Numbered from the stretch's first letter, positions 52,815 through 61,885 are shown. The stretch: 64,000 nucleotides of DNA from Clostridia bacterium (GCA_910575625.1 CAJTFD010000010.1:1-64000), one strand, 5' to 3'. Notes: generated by a model not told the origin, from the letters alone. Numbers and translations are program-made.

Positions 52815-54077
52815 CTATATGATCTCTCTTGGGTCTGTGATATGTCCGGTCAATGCGCTCGCCGCCACGGTCAGCGGGGAGCCCAGATAGATCCCGGCCT
52901 CCTTGCTCCCCATGCGCCCGATAAAATTGCGGTTGGATGAGGAGATACAGTTTTCACCGGCGGCGATCATGCCGGAGTGGAGGCCCACGCAGACGCCGCA
53001 GGTGGGAGCCAGGACGGTGGCGCCTGCCTCTGCCAGTATCTGGAGGATCCCTGCCTTGTCTGCCCGCCGCCAGGTCTCATCGGAGGCCGGGGAGACGAGG
53101 AGGCGCAGACCTTTGGCGATCTTCCGGCCGTTCAGGAGCTCGGCGGCGGCTTTCAAGTCGTTGTAGCGGCCTCCGGTGCAGGAGCCGATGTATGCCTGGT
53201 GTATGGGCGTTTCTTTTACAGTGACTGCTTCGGTCACATTGTCTACCTGGTGGGGGCATGCGACCATGGGCTGCAGCCGGTCTGCCGTAAAGGAGAGTTC
53301 TTCGCAGAAAACGGCATCCGCATCACTGGCCAGATCATAGTCGCCGTCTGTCACGCCGTGTTCTTCAAGGAATCTCCGTGTCTTTTCATCAGCCTGCATC
53401 AATCCGGCTTTGGCGCCCATTTCCACGGCCATGTTGCTGATGGCCATCCGTTCGTCGATGATCATGTCGGATATGGTGGGGCCGACGTATTCTACGGTCT
53501 TGTAGGTGGCTCCGGCATGTCCGATGGTTCCGATGGTCTTCAGTGAGACGTCTTTTGCCATCACGCCTTCCTGGAGGTGGCCCTCCCAATAGACGCGGAT
53601 CGTTTTGGGGACGCGCATCCAGATCTTTCCCTGGAGGAGCACGCCGGACATTTCCGTGGAACCGATCCCGGTGGCGAATGCGCCCAGGGCGCCGCCCATA
53701 CAGGTGTGGGAGTCTGTCCCCACGACGATGGTGCCCGGCCTTACGAAGCCGTGTTCGGCCATGATCTGGTGGCACGGCCCGACAAATTCGAAATAATTTT
53801 TGATGTCATGCTCTTTTGCCCAGTCTCTTGTGAATTTTACGATCTCGGCCTGCTGGATCGAAGCGGGGGGCGTGTAGTGATCGGAGATGATCACGACTTT
53901 TTCGGGATCCCAGACTTCGTCCCGGATCTCTTTTAGATTTTTGGCGATCTCCACACGGGGACCCAGGATGTCATCCATCATGGCCCGGTCGACATCTACC
54001 CAAACGATTTCTCCTGCGTGTACGCTGGCCTGGCCAGACGCTTTTGCGAGGATCTTTTCAGACATTGTATAACCCAT
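52815..54077 (-). CDS. Aconitase/3-isopropylmalate-dehydratase-type large subunit
   Basis: 420 residues, ATG 54077 after AGGAGGCAGATAA. Fe-S ligands: C in YIGSCTGGRYNDL, and two in PTCGVCVGLHSGMIAAGE; also GTDSHTCMGGALGAFATGIGSTEM. Two-subunit (LeuC/DmdA) type. In anaerobes relatives act on homoaconitate, 2,3-dimethylmalate or citraconate; the context (PrpF, HMGL-like lyase) favours a branched C5/C6 substrate. Confidence 0.88.
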   Translation of the reverse strand: MGYTMSEKILAKASGQASVHAGEIVWVDVDRAMMDDILGPRVEIAKNLKEIRDEVWDPEKVVIISDHYTPPASIQQAEIVKFTRDWAKEHDIKNYFEFVGPCHQIMAEHGFVRPGTIVVGTDSHTCMGGALGAFATGIGSTEMSGVLLQGKIWMRVPKTIRVYWEGHLQEGVMAKDVSLKTIGTIGHAGATYKTVEYVGPTISDMIIDERMAISNMAVEMGAKAGLMQADEKTRRFLEEHGVTDGDYDLASDADAVFCEELSFTADRLQPMVACPHQVDNVTEAVTVKETPIHQAYIGSCTGGRYNDLKAAAELLNGRKIAKGLRLLVSPASDETWRRADKAGILQILAEAGATVLAPTCGVCVGLHSGMIAAGENCISSSNRNFIGRMGSKEAGIYLGSPLTVAASALTGHITDPREII

Positions 54078-54160
54078 TTATCTGCCTCCTGTTCTTGGTT
54101 TATAAAAGCCCCCTGGCCAGGAGCGTCCGGCCAGGGGATCGGTCTTGCTGCCGCGGCAGC

Positions 54161-55306
54161 CTATTGTTTCACGTATACGGTCCCGTCCATGATCATGCGT
54201 GCCGTACGATATACTCTGATGCTCTCCATCTTTATGGAGCTGCCTTCGTCCTGCGTGCGCGCCTGTACTTCCAGTACGCCGGCAGGGTGGCCGATGTGCA
54301 GGATCTCTTTTTGTCTGGAAGAGGGATCCATCAGCTCCCAGGGGATGCTCCCCGGGATCTTCATTGCCGCTCCGGTGCATACTGTACCGGTGATCGGATA
54401 GGTCTTGTGCATGTGGTGCATGAACAGCAGCCGGGAGACGAGGTCTGCGTCTCCTTTTCGGACGTTGTTCCCGTTGGAGCACCGGTAGTCGGCGGGGGCG
54501 CTGACGATGGCGAAGAAGGGGTTGTAGGGGCTCTGCTCATAGGCGTCTTCTCCGCGTTTTACCAGGCCGAAGCAGACGGCTGCTTTTGCGCGGATCTTCT
54601 CGATCGCGGCCATCAGTGTCGGGTCGCCCTCGATCTGGGCCGGTGTCTCAGTCCCTGTCATCCCCAGGCTCTCCGCCCGGATAAAGACTAGGGGGTTTCC
54701 GGCGTCAACCAGGGAGACTTCGTAGCTCTTCTGACCGATCTTGAACGTGTCTTTGGCATTCCCGGTGGGGAGCAGCTTTCCGCATACGGTCCCGGTGATG
54801 TCTGACCAGTCCAGGTCGATCCTAGCGGCTGTACCCGGGACGCCGTCGATGCTGCAGGTCCCTTCAGTCTTTGCCTTTCCGTTTGCCACGGGGACTTGCG
54901 CGACCAGGATCTGGTCGCTGTTGGTCAGATGGATCCGGACGGTCGTTATGGGCTCTGTGGCCCGGACCAGTCCTTTGTCGATCGCGAAGGGGCCGACTGC
55001 GGCGGAGATATTGCCGCAGTTTCCCTTGTAGTCGATGAAGTTCTTCTCGAAGCTCACCTGGCCGAAGGTGTAGTCTACGTCGGCGTCTGCTCTGGAGGAG
55101 GGGCCGATGATGGCCAGTTTGCTGGTCAGTACGTCGGCGCCGCCCAGCCCGTCGATCTGGCGGATATCTGGACTCCCGAAGATCCGGCAGATGACATCAT
55201 CCCGTTTTTGAGGGTCTTTGGGGAGTTCGTTTTCCATGATGAAGATCCCTTTGCTGGTGCCTCCCCGCATGATCGTACATTTGATCTCAGTCATTTCAGG
55301 ATGCAT
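54161..55306 (-). CDS. PrpF-family isomerase (methylaconitate / 3-methylitaconate / oxalomesaconate isomerase type)
   Basis: 381 residues. Family signatures TIMRGGTSKGIFI, GGADVLTSKLAII, GNCGNISAAVGPFAI and ITGTVCTGAA. PrpF proteins shift a double bond (allylic or cis-trans) in unsaturated di- or tricarboxylates without cofactor. Beside aconitase-type subunits this gives an isomerise-then-hydrate sequence, as in nicotinate fermentation (Mii plus DmdAB) or methylaconitate metabolism. Confidence 0.85.
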   Translation of the reverse strand: MHPEMTEIKCTIMRGGTSKGIFIMENELPKDPQKRDDVICRIFGSPDIRQIDGLGGADVLTSKLAIIGPSSRADADVDYTFGQVSFEKNFIDYKGNCGNISAAVGPFAIDKGLVRATEPITTVRIHLTNSDQILVAQVPVANGKAKTEGTCSIDGVPGTAARIDLDWSDITGTVCGKLLPTGNAKDTFKIGQKSYEVSLVDAGNPLVFIRAESLGMTGTETPAQIEGDPTLMAAIEKIRAKAAVCFGLVKRGEDAYEQSPYNPFFAIVSAPADYRCSNGNNVRKGDADLVSRLLFMHHMHKTYPITGTVCTGAAMKIPGSIPWELMDPSSRQKEILHIGHPAGVLEVQARTQDEGSSIKMESIRVYRTARMIMDGTVYVKQ

Positions 55307-55321
55307 TTATCTCTCCTCTTT

Positions 55322-56734
55322 TTACATCACGCCTGTGTCGCCGAACAGCTCTTCATCGGTGGGCACGTCCCTGTGGATCTCTGTGGCCAGCCATGTGTCG
55401 TTCATGTAATGTTTGAGCTGGATGTTTTCTGAAGCGATGTTGCCGCCCCAGGTCCCGCATCCGAGGGATGGTGAGAAGGGGTGCCCCGCGTTCCAGTCGC
55501 CGGTGTTCACTATGCTGTTGGGGATGTTGTTGTTGACGCGGCAGGTATTTGTCTCCAGGGCGAATCTCACGATGTTGTCGTCGTTGGTGGAGTAGATGCC
55601 GCAGGAATGCCCGGCCCCTGAGTATGCGTGGTTGGCGTTTACCCTGGCGATCGCACCGTCGATATCCTTACATCTGTAGATGGTCAGGACCATGCACAGT
55701 TTTTCACCGGAGAGGGGATAGTCCTTGCCGGAGCCGGTCTCTTCGACCATGATGAATTTCGTACATTCCGGGACTTCGATACCGGCCAGCTTGGCGATCA
55801 CGTCGATCGGTTTTGCGACGATGTCACGGTTTAAGTTGTGGTTTGCGGGCCATTCCGGGAAGATCGCTTTTTGGATCTTGTCGTGTTCTTCTGGCTTGCA
55901 CAGGTAGCCGCCTTCCGCGGTCAGGGCTTTGATCATATCGTCGTAAACGCTCTCGAAGATCACCAGGGAGTTGTCGCAGGAGCATCCGGCGGCCAGGTCG
56001 CCTGTCTTGCTGAGCATGATCTTGTGGGCGGAGTCTTTCAGGTCTGCGGAATCGTCAATGGCCATGACGGCGTTTCCTGCGCCCACGCCGTAAGCGGGAG
56101 TCCCGGAGGAATAGGCGGCTTTGACCATCCCGGCGCCGCCCGTGGCGATGACCAGGTCGGATTGTTTCATGAGTTCGTTGGTGACCGGGACTTTGACCAG
56201 GTCTACGCATTGGAGGAGGTCTTCCGGGGCGCCGTGTTTTTTCAGCAGGGCCCGCATGAGCTCGACGGTATGGTGAGTCGTTTTCTTTCCGCGCGGATGC
56301 GGGGCCATGATCACTGCGTTGCGGCTTTTGACGGTACACATGGCTGTGGTGATTGGGATCATCTCCGGCTGTGTGCTGGGGATCAGAGCGCCGATCACGC
56401 CGACGGGTTTTTTGATCCTGCGGATGCCTCGTTCGGGGATCTCTTCTACGATGCCGACGGTCTTTTCGTGTTTGATCTCCATGAACATACCTTTGACTTT
56501 TTTCTCGACTTTGCCGACTTTGGAGGGATAGTCGCCCAGTTCTGTCTCTTCTAAAGCCAGCTTGGCAAGTTCGTCTTCGATGTTCGGACGGGTCATCTCG
56601 TAGGCGATCACCGCGCTGAGCTTGTCGACCTGTTCCTGTGTGTAGCCGCTGATGACGGCCTGCGCTTTTCTCGCGCGTTCTACATATTCTGCGACGTATG
56701 CTCCATAGTTGATTTCTGTTTTTTCTGTACTCAT
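55322..56734 (-). CDS. CoA-acylating aldehyde dehydrogenase (EutE/SauS-like)
   Basis: 470 residues. PSTQPEMIPITTAMCTVKSRNAVIMAPHPRG and GVGAGNAVMAIDDSADLKDSAHKIMLSKTGDLAAGCSCDN place it in the acylating group related to AdhE-N, EutE and sulfoacetaldehyde dehydrogenase. The catalytic Cys is probably in AAGCSCDN. It reduces an acyl-CoA to aldehyde (or the reverse), linking the lyase products to the alcohol dehydrogenases. Confidence 0.85.
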   Translation of the reverse strand: MSTEKTEINYGAYVAEYVERARKAQAVISGYTQEQVDKLSAVIAYEMTRPNIEDELAKLALEETELGDYPSKVGKVEKKVKGMFMEIKHEKTVGIVEEIPERGIRRIKKPVGVIGALIPSTQPEMIPITTAMCTVKSRNAVIMAPHPRGKKTTHHTVELMRALLKKHGAPEDLLQCVDLVKVPVTNELMKQSDLVIATGGAGMVKAAYSSGTPAYGVGAGNAVMAIDDSADLKDSAHKIMLSKTGDLAAGCSCDNSLVIFESVYDDMIKALTAEGGYLCKPEEHDKIQKAIFPEWPANHNLNRDIVAKPIDVIAKLAGIEVPECTKFIMVEETGSGKDYPLSGEKLCMVLTIYRCKDIDGAIARVNANHAYSGAGHSCGIYSTNDDNIVRFALETNTCRVNNNIPNSIVNTGDWNAGHPFSPSLGCGTWGGNIASENIQLKHYMNDTWLATEIHRDVPTDEELFGDTGVM

Positions 56735-56770
56735 TGTTTTTTCCTCCTGAATATAGATCAGATGATCTTT

Positions 56771-57664
56771 TTATTGTCTGCACATGCTTGAGAGTCTGCC
56801 TGTGAGGGGCGCGCTGACTTTTTCTTTTACCCTGGCGACTGTCCTGAGGTATGTATCCATGTCGATGTTGTGGCGGATGCCCATAGAGGATACCATATTT
56901 AACATGTCTTCTGTGGCGGTGTTGCCTGCGCTCCCCGGTGCAAACGGGCAGCCGCCCAGTCCGCCGATACTGGTCTCGTAGATTCTGACGCCTTCATTTA
57001 ACCCGGCGAAGATGTTGGAGAGGCCCATGCCCCGCGTGTCGTGGAAATGCAGTCCCAGTGTCAGGTCGGGAAATTGTTCCCGGACAGCCCGGACGGTCTG
57101 CTGTACCTGCAAGGGGTTTCCGATCCCGATGGTGTCGCAGAGTATGATCTCGCGGATGCCGAGTCCGTATAGCCGGGTCAGGATCTGCAGGACGTTTTTT
57201 AGAGGCACGTCGCCCTCGAAGGGGCATCCGAAGCTGGTCGCCAAGGATACACGGATGTGCGTGTCCGGGAAGCTCTCCTGGATATCGGCTAATCCTTCCA
57301 GGGACTCCTTGATGGGCCTGTTTACGTTTTTCTGGTTGTGGCTTTCGCTGGCGGAGAGGACGTAGGTGACGTTTGATAGTCCGGCCTTGACGGCGTTTTC
57401 TACGCCGCGCTTGTTTGGCGCGAGGGCGATCGCGCGGAAGTCTTCTGGCGCGGTCTTGTGTATCTCGGCCGCAACCTCTGCGGCATCGGCCATCTGGGCC
57501 AGCCATTTTGGATTGACGAAGGAGGTGATCTCCATCTGGCGGACGCCTGCCTGGATCATCCCTTTTATGATGGAGATCTTATCTTCTGTAGGGATCTGCT
57601 CCTTTACATTCTGGAATCCATCCCGCGGTCCGACTTCTACTAATGTGATCTTTTCTGGCAGCAT
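56771..57664 (-). CDS. HMG-CoA-lyase-like aldolase
   Basis: 297 residues, typical length. EVGPRDGFQN, metal-binding HFHDTRGMG and the Cys loop GLGGCPFAPGSAGNTATEDML are intact. HMGL-type enzymes cleave 3-hydroxy-acyl-CoAs; citramalyl-CoA, 2,3-dimethylmalyl-CoA or HMG-CoA are chemical possibilities. It lies between the CoA transferase and the acylating ALDH, which should supply and consume its CoA thioesters. Confidence 0.88.
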   Translation of the reverse strand: MLPEKITLVEVGPRDGFQNVKEQIPTEDKISIIKGMIQAGVRQMEITSFVNPKWLAQMADAAEVAAEIHKTAPEDFRAIALAPNKRGVENAVKAGLSNVTYVLSASESHNQKNVNRPIKESLEGLADIQESFPDTHIRVSLATSFGCPFEGDVPLKNVLQILTRLYGLGIREIILCDTIGIGNPLQVQQTVRAVREQFPDLTLGLHFHDTRGMGLSNIFAGLNEGVRIYETSIGGLGGCPFAPGSAGNTATEDMLNMVSSMGIRHNIDMDTYLRTVARVKEKVSAPLTGRLSSMCRQ

Positions 57665-57676
57665 TTCATCCCCTCC

Positions 57677-58873
57677 TTAAATGATCCCGTCTGCTCGCAT
57701 CTGTGCGAGTTTTTCCGCGGGATATCCGAGGAGTCCGCCGTAGATCTCGTCGTTGTGCTGTCCGAGGGAGGGCGCCGGGCTTCTGAAACCGGGCTTTGTC
57801 TCGGACATCTTGATGTGGGAATTGGTCACTTTGATCTTGCCCACATCCGGGTCTCCGATCTCCACGAACATCTCCCTGGCGCCTGCAATGTGCGGATCTT
57901 CGGTCACCTGTCTGACATCGTAGATCGGAGCGGTGGGAAGACCTGCTTCCAGGAGCTGATCCACCAGCTCTTTGGCTGTCTTTGTCAGTGTCCATTCGAC
58001 TACGATCGGTTTGATCTTGTCGCGGTTTTTGACCCGGTCGCCGTTTTTGGCCATGTCTGGGTGATCGATCAATTCGGGCCGTCCCATCATCTCACAGAGC
58101 TGACGCCAGAATTTATCGTTTGCTACACCGATGACTACATACTGTCCGTCTTTCGTCGGGAACGTGTCGTATGGAGCCGTAGATTCGTAGGCGTTGCCCA
58201 TCCTTCCGGGAAGTCTCTCCCCGATCAGATAGATCTGGTTGATGATCTGCATGACGCTGACAAGGCTGTCCACCAGGGCGATGTCCACTTTCTGGCCGAT
58301 GCCGGTCTTCTGCGCATAATGTAAGGCGCCGAGTACGCCGGCTACCAGAGAGATACCGGCCACTGTATCGGATACGGGTGCGCCGGCTCTGGTGGCCTCC
58401 CCATCAGGCCAGCCGGTCACGCTCATGATCCCGCTCATGGCCTGTCCGACGATGTCGTAGCCGGGACGTCTGCTGTACGGGCCGTAGTGGCCGAAGCCGG
58501 AGATACAGCCGTAGACCAGTTTGGGATTGACTTTCTTGAGTTCTTCGTATCCGATCCCCAGTTTTTCCATGGTCCCGGGCCTGTAATTCTCGATCAGGAT
58601 ATCTGCTTTCTTGACCAGGTCCAGGAAGATATCTTTTCCTTTTTTCAGGTTTAAGGTGATCCCCTTCTTATTGCGGTTCATATTCATGAAGTAACCGCTC
58701 TTTCCATTTTTGAAAGGAGGAAATCCTCTTGTATCGTCTCCTGTCCCCGGGACTTCCAGTTTGATGATCTCTGCTCCCATATCGGATAAGATCATGCTGC
58801 AGTATGGTCCTGCCAGGACCCGGCTCAGATCCAGCACAACGATACCATCTAATGCGCCTTTCATCTGTTCCAT
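57677..58873 (-). CDS. Type III CoA-transferase (CaiB/BaiF family)
   Basis: About 398 residues from ATG 58873 (AGGAGGTGTAAAC site). VLDLSRVLAGPYCSMILSDMGAEIIKLE and VSDTVAGISLVAGVLGALHY (catalytic Asp) are hallmark motifs. It transfers CoA to a carboxylic acid. As the first gene after promoter P4, it probably activates the hydroxy-dicarboxylate produced by the hydratase before the lyase acts. Confidence 0.88.
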   Translation of the reverse strand: MEQMKGALDGIVVLDLSRVLAGPYCSMILSDMGAEIIKLEVPGTGDDTRGFPPFKNGKSGYFMNMNRNKKGITLNLKKGKDIFLDLVKKADILIENYRPGTMEKLGIGYEELKKVNPKLVYGCISGFGHYGPYSRRPGYDIVGQAMSGIMSVTGWPDGEATRAGAPVSDTVAGISLVAGVLGALHYAQKTGIGQKVDIALVDSLVSVMQIINQIYLIGERLPGRMGNAYESTAPYDTFPTKDGQYVVIGVANDKFWRQLCEMMGRPELIDHPDMAKNGDRVKNRDKIKPIVVEWTLTKTAKELVDQLLEAGLPTAPIYDVRQVTEDPHIAGAREMFVEIGDPDVGKIKVTNSHIKMSETKPGFRSPAPSLGQHNDEIYGGLLGYPAEKLAQMRADGII

Positions 58874-58923
58874 GTTTACACCTCCTAAGATTTTCATCAA
58901 AAAATATTTTCAATGATCTTAGA

Positions 58924-58941
58924 AAGCAAATAACATGCCGA
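58924..58941 (-). promoter_or_regulatory. Sigma-54 (-24/-12) promoter P4
   Basis: On the minus strand ATCGGCATGTTATTTGCTTT: GG and GC separated by ten bases (58938-39 and 58926-27). It ends about 50 bases before the CoA-transferase start and lies immediately after the regulator stop codon, so the catabolic operon is transcribed separately from its activator. Confidence 0.78.
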
Positions 58942-60849
58942 TCATTCGTTTTTGCCTTTATTTTTTCTCCAGAATGTTGTCCGGCCGATGCCGAGTGCCT
59001 TTGCGGCCAGCTCCTGATTATTGTCAAATTCTTCCAGATAGCGGTTGGTCACTTCATATTCTACTTTGCTGATGATCTCACTGAGTTCGCCTCCGATCTC
59101 GATCTCGACTTTCATGGTGTTGCCCTGGGCTTTTTGCTGTGTGACGCCCAGGATGTCGCCGATTTCTTCCTGTTCGGAGACATTGTCGCCCAGCGCTTCC
59201 AGGAGCACCCCATAACGCTCCATGGTGTTCTGCAGTTCACGGATGTTCCCGGGCCAGGAATAAGAGGTCAGAGCCAGCAGGATCTTCTCCAGCCGGCTCT
59301 TGTCCGGATGGTATTGGAGCAGGAACCGTTCGGCTAAGAGAGCCACATCTCCGTGGCGTTTTCTTAGGGGCGGGATCTTGAGCTGTAGTACATTCAAACG
59401 GTAGTAGAGATCTCCCCGAAAACTGCCGTCCTGGGACTGTTCCCGGAGGTTCTGGTTCGTGGCGCTCACGATCCGCACGTCGATCGGGATGATCCGGTTT
59501 CCGCCTACCCGCATGATCTCTTTTTCCTGCAGTACGCGCAGGAGGCGGGTCTGTACATTTTTGGAGATCTCGCCGATCTCGTCTAAGAAGAGAGTGCCTT
59601 TGTGGGCCAGTTCGAAAAGCCCCATCTTGCCGTCTTTTCGTGCGCCGGTGAAGGCGCCTGCCTCATAGCCGAACAGTTCGCTCTCCAGGAGGTTTTCGGG
59701 GATCGCGGCACAGTTTACGGCTACGAAAGGACCGTTTTTGCGGCTGCTCCCGTTGTGGATGCTCTGTGCCAGCAATTCCTTGCCTGTCCCGGATTCGCCT
59801 TCGATGAGTACGGCGGAGTCTGTCTGGGCGTAGACCTGCGCGCGCCTGAGGATGTTCTGCATCTCCGGGTCTTTTGTGACGATGTCATTGAACTGGTATT
59901 TTGCTACAAAGCCTTTCTGATGCAGTTCTTTACGGATCTTCTGTTCTAACTCCTGCGTTTTGGTGACATCTTCCATACGACTGACGACGCCGATGAACCT
60001 GCCGTTTTTCTCGATTGGGATGTGGGTCACGGCGTAAGTCTTTTTCTTAAGATCTTTCAGGTATACAGGGACCTCTCTGTGGCTGTCGTATACTTTCAGG
60101 CAATTCTCGTTGATGATATCTTTTCCGGCCACGTCCCCTGCTTTATAACGCTTGTCAAATAATCTGCAGGCCACCGGATTTATGATGGTGATCCTCTTCG
60201 CTTCGTCCGTGACAACGATCCCTTCTTTCAGGGAGTCATACGCCGCCTTGGACTGCATGGCCCGGTTCTGTTCTTTTCTCTTTTCGTATAGGACAGTGAC
60301 CGCCTGTTCGATTGCGCGTTCTACTGCTTCTTTGCCGGCACTGAGCTGATATCCGTTCATCCCTATACTCTGTGCGATCTGTACGGCCACTTCCCCGCCG
60401 ATCACAGTGCGGATCCCATCCTGGTAGGCGTCCTCTACGGCGTCCTTGATGTCAAAATAATTGAGAAAGGAATATTCTTTGATCTCTATCCCGTACATCT
60501 TGGCGATATCCTGGATCCCGTAGACATTTTTCATATAATGGATGAACGCGATCTTCTTATCCCGGGGTTCCAGATGATGTATGACCTGGATCGCATCAAA
60601 GGGGGTGATCGGGATAAAGACGACGGGCAGATCGACTGCGTTTTTGATCTGTGCAGCCGTCCCTCCTCTGCTTAGGATGACGTCCGCTTCGCCTGCCGCC
60701 TCCATGTTCTTCGCGATCTCCACGGCACGTTCAAAAGAGGCGTATACACTTGCAGCGGCTATATTTTCCTGTTTTTCTGTCAGTTGGAGGAAGATATCGG
60801 CCATTCTTGGATATGTAGCGATCAATGCCATTTTGATTTTTTCACTCAT
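58942..60849 (-). CDS. PrpR-type sigma-54-dependent activator
   Basis: About 635 residues from ATG 60849 (AGAGGTG site); the frame extends to 60891. N-terminal PrpR_N sensor (about 1-185: MALIATYPRMADIFLQL, LSRGGTAAQIKN), a PAS domain (about 200-310: YDSLKEGIVVTDEAKRITIINPVACRLF), an AAA+ domain with Walker A GESGTGKELL, sigma-54 contact loop GAFTGA and Walker B LFLDEIGEI, and a Fis-type HTH (NNQELAAKALGIGRTTFWRKN). It should activate P1-P5. The PrpR_N domain in propionate regulators senses 2-methylcitrate, fitting a branched tricarboxylate/dicarboxylate ligand here. Confidence 0.9.
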   Translation of the reverse strand: MSEKIKMALIATYPRMADIFLQLTEKQENIAAASVYASFERAVEIAKNMEAAGEADVILSRGGTAAQIKNAVDLPVVFIPITPFDAIQVIHHLEPRDKKIAFIHYMKNVYGIQDIAKMYGIEIKEYSFLNYFDIKDAVEDAYQDGIRTVIGGEVAVQIAQSIGMNGYQLSAGKEAVERAIEQAVTVLYEKRKEQNRAMQSKAAYDSLKEGIVVTDEAKRITIINPVACRLFDKRYKAGDVAGKDIINENCLKVYDSHREVPVYLKDLKKKTYAVTHIPIEKNGRFIGVVSRMEDVTKTQELEQKIRKELHQKGFVAKYQFNDIVTKDPEMQNILRRAQVYAQTDSAVLIEGESGTGKELLAQSIHNGSSRKNGPFVAVNCAAIPENLLESELFGYEAGAFTGARKDGKMGLFELAHKGTLFLDEIGEISKNVQTRLLRVLQEKEIMRVGGNRIIPIDVRIVSATNQNLREQSQDGSFRGDLYYRLNVLQLKIPPLRKRHGDVALLAERFLLQYHPDKSRLEKILLALTSYSWPGNIRELQNTMERYGVLLEALGDNVSEQEEIGDILGVTQQKAQGNTMKVEIEIGGELSEIISKVEYEVTNRYLEEFDNNQELAAKALGIGRTTFWRKNKGKNE

Positions 60850-60957
60850 TTTGCACCTCTGGATTTTTTGTTTATATGATAAGGTCCGCATATTCTTGTG
60901 TCAACCGGATGTTTCAGATGAGAAATATATTTCCATTATTGAAATACAGATGGAGGA

Positions 60958-61449
60958 TCATCGGTCGGGATACGTACCGGTCAGCCGCTCATGGGCCAAT
61001 ATATGTCCTTCCATCTCGTGGTACAGGTCATTGATGAAAAAACCGGATTCCAGTGTCAGTTCCTTGTCCAGGGCAAATACGTGCAGTTCATAGGTGTGGG
61101 GCCTGTCCGGCGGGGCCATGCCGCCATAGCCGATGGAACCTTCCCGTCCATAGTTTCCGAACCAACTGTTGACACCCTGCACATAGTCCGTGGCATGGGC
61201 GGAATCATCTTCTTCCAATATATCCCTGCGGATGTTTGCCGCGATCCAGTGTATCCAGGAAAAGCCGCATACGGGGGCGGCATCTTTATCTTCCAATAAT
61301 AGTGCGTAGGTGACGGTACCCTGCGGCGCGTCTTCGATCCTGATCGGGACCGACCGGCTCGGGATGCCGAAAGGATTTATATCCGCGCCTTTTTTCCCGA
61401 ATCTATCCGGGATCCGTCCGCCGTTCATTGCTTCGCTCGTAACTCTCAT
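60958..61449 (-). CDS. YbhB/YbcL-like (PEBP family) protein
   Basis: 163 residues. PEBP-like segments: PVPIRIEDAPQGTVTYALLLEDKDAAPVCGFSWIHWIAANI, NSWFGNYGREGSIGYGGMAPPDRPHTYELHVFALD. Bacterial members are of unsettled function (protease-inhibitor or kinase-binding relatives). Promoter P5 points at it, but a MITE lies between. Confidence 0.85.
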   Translation of the reverse strand: MRVTSEAMNGGRIPDRFGKKGADINPFGIPSRSVPIRIEDAPQGTVTYALLLEDKDAAPVCGFSWIHWIAANIRRDILEEDDSAHATDYVQGVNSWFGNYGREGSIGYGGMAPPDRPHTYELHVFALDKELTLESGFFINDLYHEMEGHILAHERLTGTYPDR

Positions 61450-61513
61450 GCTGTTTTCATTCCTTTCTTTTTTGAGATAAAAATAATACAGGGTTTCTTC
61501 GATCCATGCACAT

Positions 61514-61677
61514 TAGAGTGTATCTTAAAACCCATTCACGCCACCTGCAAGCCCCACTTTGTGGAAGATCTGGCACGCTTTCGGTCAGCGTAGCCCGCTA
61601 CGCCTTCCTCATTTGGGTCAGATCTTCCACAAATTGTGACTTACAGTTGACATAAAGCGGTTTTCAGACACACTCTA
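61514..61677. repeat. MITE-like element with TAGAGTGTGT termini, copy 2
   Basis: Ends TAGAGTGTATCTTAAAACCC and the complement of CTAGAGTGTGTCTGAAAACC. The interior folds as well (TTGTGGAAGATCTGG / CAGATCTTCCACAA). Related ends to copy 1 at 44127, but different interior. It lies between P5 and the YbhB-like gene. Confidence 0.72.
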
Positions 61678-61681
61678 GGCA

Positions 61682-61743
61682 CCTGATACGTCAGGACAAG
61701 ACAACAAAAAGGAGGTTTTCTGGGTGATACGACGATATGACCC
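61682..61743. promoter_or_regulatory. Two palindromes, possible activator sites
   Basis: CCTGA-tacg-TCAGG (61682-61695) and GGGT-ATA...TAT-ACCC (61722-61743), about 130-185 bases upstream of P3. They could be enhancer sites for the PrpR-type activator; unproven. Confidence 0.3.
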
Positions 61744-61826
61744 GTTGGAAAAATGTTGTTCTTGAAAGAGGATGGCCATTGCGTAATGTCTGATGAAATG
61801 GAAAACCCTGTATGCTTAACTAAAGA

Positions 61827-61844
61827 AAGCAAATATCATGCCGA
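61827..61844 (-). promoter_or_regulatory. Sigma-54 (-24/-12) promoter P5
   Basis: On the minus strand ATCGGCATGATATTTGCTTT: GG and GC ten bases apart. Almost the same as P4. It reads towards the MITE and the YbhB-like gene. Confidence 0.75.
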
Positions 61845-61867
61845 TCTTTCGGAAGGGATTTTGCCCA

Positions 61868-61885
61868 TTGGCATATTTTTTGCTT
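61868..61885 (+). promoter_or_regulatory. Sigma-54 (-24/-12) promoter P3
   Basis: TTGGCATATTTTTTGCTTA, near-consensus with GG-N10-GC, about 32 bases ahead of the NifU-like start codon. It is divergent from P5. Confidence 0.85.

Noticed and set aside
52312-54077. Leucine biosynthesis LeuCD
   Set aside because: No leuA or leuB in the window; the surrounding CoA transferase, lyase and PrpF-type isomerase point to catabolism.
52903-56554. Several long plus-strand frames (up to 238 codons) opposite the aconitase, PrpF and ALDH genes
   Set aside because: Composition shadows in GC-rich coding DNA; the minus-strand products carry clear catalytic motifs.
45212-58873. Complete nicotinate fermentation cluster
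   Set aside because: The isomerase/hydratase pair fits, but nicotinate dehydrogenase, hydroxynicotinate reductase, enamidase and the B12-dependent methyleneglutarate mutase are not in the window.
51881-60849. Methylcitrate (prp) operon
   Set aside because: PrpR-like and PrpF-like proteins are present but methylcitrate synthase and methylisocitrate lyase are not; HMGL and CaiB do not belong to that route.
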